Shown piece after piece: positions 10,260 to 19,948 of a stretch of 64,000 bases of DNA. The notes beneath the pieces are model-generated. The model was not told the origin of the DNA and did no database searches. It saw only the letters and a program-made list of their open reading frames with translations. Position 1 is the first letter of the stretch; the number at the start of each line of letters is the position of its first letter. This DNA comes from Przewalskia tangutica (Eukaryota > Streptophyta > Magnoliopsida > Solanales > Solanaceae). Made by a program: the position numbers and the translations under genes. The stretch is from NCBI GenBank assembly GCA_029844215.1, contig CM056725.1, positions 56,085,609-56,149,608 on the forward strand. The letters run 5' to 3'.

Positions 10260-10981
10260 ATATCCTTCACCCTCTAGAGACTAGTATGCATTGATGATAT
10301 GATGATGTGCTAAGTATTATGTTCAGATAGCATTATGCTAAATTGTGATTTAGAGGCCTGGTTAGTAAAAGGGAAGTTGGGTACATAGAGATGTGAGCCT
10401 TATAATATTATACGTGGAGACCTTAGAGGCGAGACCGTCTTGAGTAAAAGATTTTGTTTACGATTTGACCTTTGTTGGAGTGCATAGTATACGTGGGGTA
10501 AAATTGTGTGATAAGTCCCTGAGTGGTGTGAATTATAAGAGGGTAGTGAGCTAAGAAGACCACTAGGTTTTCGTGACAAAAGTATTAGTGAGATTGTTCC
10601 GGACCGGGGAACAAGAGCTTGGTGCGAAATGGGTCGGGTTGAGGCAAGGTTGCGTGTCAACCCGCAGCCCGGTTTGGGGTGGGGTCAGTTCGAGGTGGTC
10701 CCGCCAGGTGGTAGGGTCACGAGGGTGCTAAGCCCAAGTTTAGGTAACCATCGTACGGGTTCGTGGATGCGTTCGACCAGAATCGGATCGTGAAGGTCGG
10801 GAATGGCCTTAGAGTAAATTGAAGCTAGTGGGAGCTGTTGTGAGACTAGAAATGATTTCCTCGTTGGCATGTATTTGAGTTTTGCGCACATGTTATATTC
10901 TGGCCATTGGTGGCATGATCGGTTTTGTAAGTATAGTAGTGGAGACTATATTGGCACATGTATGTTTGGAGACTTAGAAGG
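10260..10981 (+). other. N1 conserved non-coding tail between gag and PPT
   Basis: About 720 bp with no protein domain in sense. It begins near CAGGTATATCCTTCACCCTC, a word kept at the same place in N2-N5 with few changes, and carries the hairpin at 10635-10664. The antisense strand has a short ORF (10685-10891) sharing about 50 codons with N3 and N4. Its origin is unknown; it is absent from A1 and B, where pol lies instead. Confidence 0.7.
10635..10664 (+). other. N1 tail hairpin (compensated stem)
   Basis: CGGGTTGA (10635-10642) pairs fully with TCAACCCG (10657-10664) across a 14-base loop. In N4 the same stem is CGGGTTGG/CCAACCCG, a paired change. Confidence 0.55.
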
Positions 10982-11016
10982 AACATTTGGGACGAATGTT
11001 TCTAAGGGGGGAATAA
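10982..11016 (+). other. N1 pre-PPT hairpin and polypurine tract
   Basis: AACATTTG-GGA-CGAATGTT (10982-11000; one G-T pair), then TCT and the plus-strand primer tract AAGGGGGGAATAA (11004-11016), ending at the 3' LTR. Confidence 0.75.
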
Positions 11017-14000
11017 TGTTATACCCTGTAGTTCCAGGGTATGTATGTGAGGACGTACGTACGAGAATACGACAGAAATTTTGGAAAGAAAGAAAGAAGT
11101 GATTTTTCGACGGAAAAGTTTCCGGGTTTTGTGAAGGAAAAAGGTTCGTTGATGAGAATTGGATTCCCAGATTTGGTATTTGGGCTTCTTGGATTATTTT
11201 AGAATTATGAGATTTTATTTTCGGAAATGGTCACGTGGGGCCCACGGAGAAATTTACTGGTTTTGTGGGCCCGCTTTGTTGTGAGATTTTCGGTATTTTG
11301 GATATTTTCGGAAGATGAAATATTATGGACGAGTAGGGGGGCGACACATGTCACCCCCATGTGGCCAAGAGTGGCCGATTTTTATTGCCAAGTGTCCATG
11401 GCCGAATTGGCCTTACAAGTGGCAAGCCACTTGTCTTGTTTTTTGTTGGCCATGTGGTGTGGTGGGACCCACACACACATGGCCCAATCTTGACCATACA
11501 CTTACATTGATCTTGGCCCTTGATTCTTCTATAAATACCCCATAGTGCAAGACATAATATTCATCCACACTTAAAGACTTTCCAAGGCAAAAATATCCCT
11601 TTCCCTTTGTATGGTTTTCGTCCCCCTCCCCCCACTTGTGTAGAAAATACTCCAAGTATTATTGTATAATCCCAAATACCGTAGCCTAGTATCCCTAGTT
11701 GTATTCCAAGTTATTTCAATACTAGGAGCCCGGAAATACTACTTTATTCCATTAGTCGCAAAGTGAAACCCTAGAAAATCTTCCTAGCTTGGTTGAAGTT
11801 TTAAGAGAAGTTGTTTAGAAACTTCTAAGGGTCGCTTGGAGCGGGTTGGAGCGTAAGGAGTTGGAGCTAAACGTTGCTCAGGATCGACTTATAAACTTGG
11901 ATAATTTTGGGCTTATCGAGGTAATGATCTATGTCCCCCTATTGTAATTGGATATTACATATTGTAGTAGTATAGAATTTAGTATAAGATATATTGGAAC
12001 TGTATTTACATTGGACTATATTTACAGTAGACTTGTGTAATATTATTGTGAAGCAGAATTGAACACGTTCGGTTAGACGTGTAATCCCCTTGGAGTTGTT
12101 GGCTTGGTAGCAGGCCTTGTTAGGGGGAGGTTATTTATGTGTTTGCGGGGGGGAGGTGATGCCGAATTTTCCATAGAATAAGGAACTGTTTACTTAGAAT
12201 ATGCTACGAAGAGAACTAGAGATTGATAGATTTATTGTGGTTGTTATAGGTGCATCTTCTACGCGCGGCATACTTGACTTGGCTTGTGGATTAAGCCGAA
12301 GAGGTATGTGATTCTTCCTATACTCTTGAGCATGATTGTTGTGAACTATATAGTACGGTAGACGTACGTGTGTGAAATGAATTTTGTTTATTTAAAACAA
12401 AAAGTGTTATAATGGCTTTATGGGAAGTTAGTTATAATGACTTTATGAGGATAAAAGAAAGATTTTATTTTGACAGTAAAACGACTTGATTTTGAAAGTT
12501 AAGAGACTTGATCTTGAAAGATAAGAGACTTGATCTTGAAAGATAAGAGACTTGACTTATAACGACTTGTTTTCGGAAAAAGAGAAGTAACTTGATTTAA
12601 GTATAAGTTACTTGTTTTGAAGAGAGTAAGTTATTTGGGTTTTAAAAGAACACCTGTTGTTGTTTTAAAAGAAAAGCACTTGGTTTAAAAAGTATAGAGT
12701 ACTTGATTTTAAAAAACTTGTAAAGATTTTCTGAATGTGTAGTAATTTGGTTTAAAAAGGAAACGTGTTTTTAATACTACGAGTATTAGTATCGTGTGGC
12801 TTTTACGTAGAAAGAGGTCTTTTTGAAAGAATGAAAGTATATAGTATTTTGGGGTTGAAACCCGGATTGTTGATATAAAATGAAAGTACGTTGAACTTGC
12901 CTATGCTTGTTGTGATTGCCTTTGATGGGCAAGTGTTTTGTTTCTGTGCTACCGTGACTCTCTGGGAGGGCCGGTTATCTAATTTATTGCTTGGACATAC
13001 TGACACGTTGGATGGTCCACGAGTATGCGTCCACTTTGAGTATTATCTTGTTATTTCCTTTGGACATACTGACACGATGGATGGTCGCGGGTATCGTCGA
13101 TGGGATGGTTTCATGGCCATGCTTTCGAGGTAAGATCTTGGGCATGCGGTCATTGTGAGGATTATGTTATTTGTCCATGGACCGCTAATCCATGAAGCTT
13201 GCCGCGGTGACGAGCGATCACGGGCTTGATTTGTACATGTGGTTCAGGCACACTTTAGATACTTGTCCTGGCCATTTCTCGTGTATCGGCAGGCTCTGGT
13301 AGATAACTTTAGATACTTGCCTCGGTCATATCTCGTGAGACGGTAGGCTAGGGTACGTTCGCTTATGGTACTTGCCTCGGCCAGTTGCGTGGCTATCTTT
13401 TGGATATGGTAGTTGGCTTCCGTACCTTGCCCGTGAAGTTTTATGACTAGCTTTTGGAACTGGTAGTTGGCTATTCTACTTGGCCTGATCGGTTTGATGA
13501 CGCAGGCAGGATCTAGTGTTCAGGTTCACATATGGATGTTGTTTTACATCATGTAACTGCCGTGATGAGAATGAGTTCCACGCATGAGTGATATTATGGG
13601 CGTGAGACCCATAGTTATGTGAGTGATTATTCGGGATATGCGTCCCACTTGACCTAATTGTTTACTTATTGCGAAATGGTTTTATAAAATGATGAAATGT
13701 GATTTCATTACGTATTTTGATTTCACATACTTGGTACTGTTGTCGACCTCGCCCGAAGCTGCGTTCATGCCGCAGGTAGAGGTACACCAGTTGTTGATCC
13801 TCGCTCATAGGATCGCAGTTCAGCGTTGGGAAGCTCCGTTTCTCCGGAGGCTTATATTTTGGTATAGTCCCCTGTCATTATAGGTACTTGTACATTCAGG
13901 GGTATGGCGGGGCCCTTTCCCGTCATGGTTGTTGTTATCTTCTTAGAGGTCTGTAGTACTGTTGTGGGCAGGGTTTGTTAAGGATTTTAACTGTTCGGTT

Positions 14001-14162
14001 ATATGTATACACATGAAGGTAACCGTTTTGGTTAGCCTGTTTCTTATATGGTATTTTGTTTCATATTCATGTTTTTTTATTTCCGCTGATTTTCTCTGAT
14101 GTTGTATCACTAGGGTGCCCGGGGTAAGGCACCAGTCGCGGGCCCGAGATCGGGTCGTGACA
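11017..14162 (+). repeat. N1 3' LTR
   Basis: 3146 bp, nearly identical to 5685-8852. TATAAATA is at 11530-11537 and the donor-like GAG|GTAA junction at 11920/11921. Most differences from the 5' copy are 1-3 base changes at CCAG, CCGG or CTG, for example near 13085-13105 compared with 7772-7794. Confidence 0.93.
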
Positions 14163-14507
14163 CGTACGTACAAATGTTTAAGCCCTAATTAGGTTAAAGA
14201 TGAAATTGTGAACTTTCAACGGAAAAGATTCTGAACCTTGTGAAGGAAATTTTACATTTTTAATATTTTAACCGATTTTGGATTTTTCCGAGAGATGAAA
14301 TATTTTGGACCGATAGGAGGGCGACATGTGTCACCCTTAGGTGGCACATGTTGGACGAAAATAGTGGGCAAGTGGCCAAGTCAAATAGTCAAGTCTTGCA
14401 AGATATTTCTTTGGGATAGTGGGAGTAGGTTTGGACGTTTTTTGTGGGGCAAGTGGAGGCCTTGTTGGACGTTTTTCTTGAGCAAGTGGATGGCCACATG
14501 TCTCTTT

Positions 14508-14569
14508 GTTGTGGGGGACATATGTCCCAAAGTTGTGGTGGACATATGTCCCAATGTTGTGGTGGACAC
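14508..14569. repeat. 24-bp tandem repeats with GGACATATGTCC dyads
   Basis: Units start at 14508, 14532 and (partial) 14556. Each full unit carries a perfect dyad: GGGACATATGTCCC at 14515-14528 and GGACATATGTCC at 14540-14551. They lie about 100 bp upstream of the TATA box, where an enhancer array would be expected. Same array at 21980-22041 in the 3' LTR. Confidence 0.65.
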
Positions 14570-14645
14570 TTGGTGAAAGACTCCACTCACACAAGCAACC
14601 CAATCTTTACCCTTCATTTGCTTTAATCTTGGCCATTGAGGGTTC

Positions 14646-14653
14646 TATAAATA
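14646..14653 (+). promoter_or_regulatory. TATA box of B 5' LTR
   Basis: TATAAATA then a C-run; the copy in the 3' LTR is at 22118-22125. Confidence 0.7.
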
Positions 14654-16563
14654 CCCCCCCTTAAGTGCAAGACTTCTTCATCCATTAAACAATTTCCAAC
14701 CTTAGCCCAAATCCCTTATAGTATTCCCAAGTTACCTCTATACTAAAAGCCCGGAAATACTACTTTATATCCTTTAGTCACAAAACGAAACCCTAGGAAA
14801 ATCTTCATAGTTGGTTGAAGTATTAAGTAGAAGTTGGTTAGAAACTTCTAAGGGTTTCTTGGAGCTATCGGAGCGTGCAAATTAGGAGCTAAACGTTGTT
14901 CAGGATCGACATTTAGTCTTGGATAATTTTGGGCTTATCGAGGTAATAATCTTTGTCCTTCTATTGTAATTGGAGATTACATATGGTAGTAGTTTAGAAT
15001 TGAGTATAAGATTAATAGAAGGATGGTATAAAGAAGAGAATTGAACTGTACTTACATTGGGCTGTATTTACAGTAGACTTGTGTAGTTTGGCGGGTAGGG
15101 AAATGCTGCCCAATTTTCCGTAGAATAGAGAACCCTCTGCTTAGAATATTCTACAGAGTAGTCTAGACGTTGATAGACGTATTTGACTATTATAGGTTGA
15201 TACTCTGCGCGCGACATATTCGACTTGGCAGGTGGATTTCGCCGAGGAGGTATGTGATTCTTCCTATCCTCTTGAGCATGATATTTTTGATATATATATA
15301 GTACGGTAGACGTACGTGTGTTAACTAAAATTGGTTTTACTCTGATGTCTTTTGACTTGAGTTTTAAATAATAAGAATCTTGAAGTATTTCAAAAGAGTT
15401 ATGAATCATTTTTGAAAGAAAAGTAATACTTGGTTTTTCAACAAGCTTAAGTGTTATACTAGCTTTATGGGAAGTTAGGTATAACGACTTAAGAAAGATA
15501 AGAGGAAACGGTTTACTTATTTGTTTATAAGAACCTTATAAATGATTTCTGAAGGTGTGGTAAGTTGGTTTGATAAGTAGACATATTATGATGCTACGTG
15601 TGTTAGTGTCTTGTAAACGTTTGTGTAAAGGGGGTTCCCTTGTTGTTCTTATGTTGTTTAACGATAAGCAGTTGTGCTGATATTATATCACTTACCCCCC
15701 TGACTTGTTATGCCGAGGGTTAGCGCCCCGTCGAGGAATACCTCACGCGGTGCAGGTGACCTATGCGGAGCTGCGAGAGTTCCAGGATGATCACTCCGGG
15801 TGTGTTACCCGATGCGAGGAATACCTCATGCGGTCTATGTGACTATGCGGACTGCGGGAGTCCAGGTTGATGCCGAAGGTTAGCTACCCCCGATGCGAGG
15901 AATACCTCATGCGGGCCTAGGTGGTCTATGCGGACTGCGGGAGTCCAGGAATAGGCTCGCATAATGATACTATAGGCGATTGGCCTTGCTTCGATCATTT
16001 GCGGCCTAGAAAAGACCAGTTACATTATATCTATTTTGCTCTTGTCTATGCTGTGGCACTATGTGCGGTTGAATTGGTTGTATTTGTAAGTGGTTTTAAA
16101 ATGCTTTGATTTCATTTCGATTTTCTGATTTCACATACTTGGTACCTATTATCGACCTCCTTGAAGTGCGTTCACGCCGCAGTAGAGGTACTCTGTTGTT
16201 GGTCCCATTCCTAGGATCACCGTTTCTGCTTTTGGGAAAGCCCCGTTTCTCCGGAGGCTTGTCTTTTGGGTATGATCTCTCTGCCATTGTAGCTTTATGT
16301 ACATTCAGGGTATGGTGGGGCCCTGTCCCGCCATAGTTGTTTACATTCCTAGAGGTCTGTAGTCTTGTTGTAAAGTTGTGATGTAACTGTTCACTCTTGA
16401 TGCATATATACATGCCGAAAGACAATCTTTTCTTGGATAAACTGTGTCTCATTTTACATATGTTTCATGTCTTGTTTTTATATTCCGCTGGTTACTCTGA
16501 TGTATGTCTACTTGGGTGCCCGGGTAAGGCACGATCACGGGCCCGGATCGGTCGTGACAAAAG

Positions 16564-16575
16564 TGGTATCAGAGC
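16564..16575 (+). other. B primer binding site
   Basis: TGGTATCAGAGC, 4 bases after the LTR; initiator-Met tRNA complement. Confidence 0.9.
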
Positions 16576-16620
16576 AGTTAATCCTCGGAAAGTGTCTACA
16601 GACCGTATCTAGTAGAGTCT

Positions 16621-16656
16621 TGATTATCGGTGTGTTGTGCACCACACCAATAATCA
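16621..16656 (+). other. B leader stem-loop with GTGCAC loop
   Basis: TGATTAT (16621-16627) and ATAATCA (16650-16656), inner TGTG/CACA, GTGCAC at 16637-16642. The 3' side between the arms differs from A1 (CACACCA for CACATCT) while both stems are kept. Confidence 0.55.
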
Positions 16657-16767
16657 GGAGGTTATAGTATATTTAGGATTGGTTTCCATTCTTCTCACTC
16701 TGAGATCGTGCCTTAGAGCTGTGTTATAAGTTGGACCCCTCTAACATACTTCTTTTACACTACGATT

Positions 16768-18116
16768 ATGCCTCGCAAGGCAACCGGGCCCGAGAAGGGC
16801 AAGCGGCCAGGAGCCGCTAGTAGGACACAGGGTCACGAGGCACGTGCCCACCACCACGAGTAGTGCTTGACGACGAGTTCCACGACGCGCCCGGCCCAGA
16901 GAGTTTAGAGCGCGGTGAGGCTCACGAGACCACGATACTGCGCCTCGATCCAGCGGCACCGACCGGAGGAGATGGTTCTGAGGAGATGGCCCGATTACTA
17001 GCCCGGATCGTGGCGGACATGAGATAGGATCTGGCGATTCGGCTCGATAATACCCGTGGTTCACCCGAGTCGGATAGTTTGAGACTACGAGATTTCTGAG
17101 TTGCGGCCCGCGAGTTCTACGGGTCGAGGCACGAGGATGATCGCGAGGAGTTCATCCGACACTACTGACGGATCATGAGAGTGATCAGGGCTTCGAAGAC
17201 CGAGTTAGTGGTCTTGGGTTCGCATCGGCTGCGTGATACCGCAGTCGACTGGTTTGATTCGTGGGAGCTATCCCGGGGAGAGCATGCTCCTCCAGCAGTA
17301 TGGGACGAGTTCTCTGAGGAATTTCTCACTCATTTCTTGCCGCCACAGATGAGGAGAGCACGGGCCGACAGATTTTAGATCTTTGAGCGCAGAGGCGCCG
17401 CATTCGGGAGTACAATGTAGAGTTCGACTCGTTGGCTCGATATGTCCTGCGTTGGTAGCGATATGGAGGGCGGTGCACCGCTACGCCACCGGCTAGATGA
17501 TTATTTGGCGAGTCTTGCTCGGTGTAGCTCTCGGTAGGGCATGGACATTGCCCGCATGCAGGCTCATGCACTTGGGTGTGAGGAGCGTAGAGGCCGAGGG
17601 GTCGACAAATATCAGCAGCAGAAGAAGGCCAGGACGGCAGGATCTTTTGGTAGCTCTCAGGGTGGACGGTCTCAGCAGCAGACTAGATTTTCACCACAGC
17701 CAGCTCAGAGCACTCCTACACCGTCTTCGATGCCAAGAGTATTCGGGCGGTCGTGGCCCCGTGGCGGACTTCGAGTAGCAGAGGTGCTAACCGATCGAGA
17801 CCACCCCCCCTCAGTGTGGCCGATGCGGTAGATCCCATTATGGGAGTTGTGGTCATACTTCAGGAGTTTGTTATGCTTGCGGCCAGAAGGGTCACTTTGC
17901 GAGACCGTCCAGGCGAGGCGGTCAGATGGTAGGGTCAACCTACGAGGTCCTTCGCAGGTCTTCATCTCTCTGATTACTCGCCCCGGAGGGCAGGGTACTC
18001 ATGGACCAGCAGGTCGCGGCAGAGGTCGTGGCACGGGCCCCAGTTCCAGCGGTCCTCAGAACCGCATTTATGCCCTGTCCAGCCGCCAGGACCAAGAGGC
18101 ATCGCCGGATGTCGTC
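16768..18116 (+). pseudogene. B gag, broken
   Basis: Starts MPRKAT in the position of the other gag starts, but the preceding CAG of the acceptor-like word reads CGA. The capsid piece at 17175-17378 is open (LRDTAVDWFDSWEL, WDEFSEEFLTHFLPPQ), followed by several frameshifts to 17541-17831 (MDIARMQAHALGCEERRG). The knuckle near 17868-17915 keeps CYACGQKGHF, but the last Cys region is altered. The final linker RGRGTGPSSSGPQN leads into protease in one frame. Confidence 0.85.
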
Positions 18117-18446
18117 ACAAGTACTTTATCAGTTTCTTGTTCTGACGTATATGCCTTGATAGATCCAGGTTCTACTCTGTCCTATATATCTCCCCATATT
18201 GCTAGTAGGATAGGGATAGAGCCTGAGTCCATAGGCCCTTTCGAGGTAGCTACGCCAGTGGGTGATTCAGTGGTAGCTCGGCGGGTATATAGGGCTTGCC
18301 CAGTGACTTTATGTAGTCGTCAGACCCTAGCCGACTTGATAGAGTTGGATATGACCGATTTTGATGTGATCATGGGTATGGATTGGCTAGCTTCTTGCTA
18401 TGCCAATGTAGACTGCAGGGAGAGAGTGGTACGGTTCGCTTTCTGA
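18117..18446 (+). pseudogene. B aspartic protease domain
   Basis: Open from the gag linker through ALIDPGSTLSYISPHIASR to FDVIMGMDWLASCYANVD and stops at 18446 by a frameshift; in A2 the matching region continues FQFPGEPVIEW. The DPGST catalytic motif is intact (about 18156-18175), so the domain core is whole even though the polyprotein is broken. Confidence 0.85.
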
Positions 18447-19948
18447 GGCCGTTATCGAGTGGGAGGAACACCGTGTCACCGGCGGTAGGTTTATTTCTTA
18501 CCTCAAGGCTAGGAATATGGTGCGAAGGGTATATCTACCATCTCATTCGGTGTTTGATCGAGGTCGCGTACCAGATTTTCATCGATTCGATGGTCGAGAG
18601 TTCCCGGATGTGTTTCAGACGACCTCCGGATATCCCTCCCGAGAGGAGATAGAGTTTTGTATCGATGTCTGCGGACACTCGGCCTATATCCATTCCGCCA
18701 TACAGAATGGCACCTGCCGAGTTGAGAGAGTTGAAGGACCAGCTGAGAGATTTTCTGGAGAAGGGCTTCATCAGGCCTAGTGTTTCTCCCTGGGGAGCGC
18801 CGGTATTGTTCGTGAAGAAGAAGGACGGGACGCTGCGCATGTGTGTTGATTACAGGCAGCTGAATAAGGTGATTATTAAGAACAGATACCCCCTTCCCAG
18901 GATTGATGATTTGTTCGACCAGTTACACGGTGCGAGATGTTTCTCCAAGATTGATCTGCAATCGGGCTATCATCAGGTGCGAGTTAGAGAGGCGGATGTC
19001 CCTAGATCGCATTCGGACCGATGCGCACCTATGAGTTCAGGGTTATGTCTTTCGATTTGACCAATGCTCCGGTGATATTTATGGACTTGATGAACCGAGT
19101 GTTCAAGCCATTTTTGGATACGTTTGTGATAGTATTCATTGATGACATCTTGGTTTATTCTCGCTCATAGCAGTAGCATGCGGAGCATTTGAGGACTGTG
19201 CTGAGAGTTCTCCAGGACCAGCAGTTGTACGCCAAGTTTTCCAAATGTGAGTTTTGGTTGGCTTCAGTGGCTTTTCTCGGGCACATTGTCGGCGCCGATG
19301 GTATTCGGGTGGATACGACTAAGATCGAGGCAGTCAGGACTTGGCCTAGACCTACTACCAAGCGGAGTGCAGCGATTTTACGGGCCTTGCGGGTTATTAT
19401 CGGTTCGTGGAGAAATTTGCTTATATTTCGCATCATTGACTAGTGACTCGAAAGCGGCTAAGTTTCGATGGATGATGCTTGTGGCGGGGTTTTCGCCATC
19501 AAGGAGAGATTGACATCGCGGTTCTTACTCTTCGCAGGTCCAGCGGTTATGTGGTGTATTGTGATCGTCGGGCGTCGGGCTTGGATGTGTATTGATCGCG
19601 AGGTAAGGTTATAGCGTCGCATCTCGGCCTCAAGAAGCATGAGAAGAATTACCCGCATGATTTGGAGTTGGCGCGGTGATTCACGCCAAGATCTGGAGGC
19701 ACTATTTGTATGGAGTTCATGTGGATATTTACGCACCACAAGAGCCTCGGTATATCTTCACGCAGGAGCCGAACTTACGGCAGAGGCGGTGGTTAGAGTT
19801 ACTCAAGGATTATGATGTCGATATCTGTACCACCCAGGAAAGGCCAATATTGTGGCAGATGCCCTTAGTCGTAGGTCGATGGGGAGTCTCTCAGATGTAC
19901 AGCCAGAGAGGAGAGCCATGGTCCGCGAGTTACACCAGTTAGCGAGCC
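18447..19948 (+). pseudogene. B reverse transcriptase and RNase H
   Basis: The connector is scrambled by indels (18447-18660). RT is open at 18665-19060 with RPSVSPWGAPVLFVKKKDG, VDYRQLNKVIIKNRYPLP and SKIDLQSGYHQVR. A frameshift removes the RTRYGHYEFRV part. The catalytic FIDD is at 19135-19146, followed by in-frame TAGs. The palm/thumb resumes at 19189-19370 (CEFWLASVAFLGHIVGADG). RNase H at about 19500-19930 is heavily shifted; the YCDAS site is degraded, but the linker (NIVADAL-like) is traceable. Confidence 0.85.

Larger units (their letters stand above)
5685..14162 (+). mobile_element. N1: gag-only non-autonomous element in B's LTR
   Basis: Two near-identical LTRs of 3168 and 3146 bp flank a body of only 2164 bp. 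The target duplication is CGTAC. The body has a PBS, a leader stem-loop, a broken gag, a non-coding tail and a polypurine tract, with no protease, RT or integrase. The form agrees with gag-only terminal-repeat elements (TR-GAG type) described in plants. Movement would need pol enzymes in trans. The high LTR identity and its innermost position make it one of the youngest insertions here. Confidence 0.92.
14163..16559 (+). repeat. B 5' LTR, main part
   Basis: Continues 5643-5684 after N1. The U3 palindrome is at 14319-14336, the 24-bp repeats at 14508-14569, TATA at 14646-14653, and the donor-like GAG|GTAATA junction at 14942/14943. Compared with the 3' copy, about 141 bp of C-rich leader (3' copy about 22170-22312) is missing near 14694. 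The region 15700-15960 holds repeated blocks with the words CGAGGAATACCTCATGCGG and GACTGCGGGAGTCCAGG. It ends GTGACA. Confidence 0.92.

Noticed and set aside
14337..14626. Overlapping ORFs on both strands with Cys/His-rich repeats (CCGGHMSQ and reverse)
   Set aside because: They translate the 24-bp U3 repeat of B's LTR upstream of the TATA box. The apparent zinc-like spacing is a repeat artefact.
15700..15960. Possible CRISPR-like array of G/C-rich repeats
   Set aside because: Repeats vary in length and spacing, have no unique spacers and lie in a plant LTR; they are degenerate internal LTR repeats.
16096..16452. 118-codon antisense ORF in B's LTR
   Set aside because: It lies in the LTR 3' end, is not kept as one frame in the other LTR copy (23662-23898 differs) and has no recognised domain.
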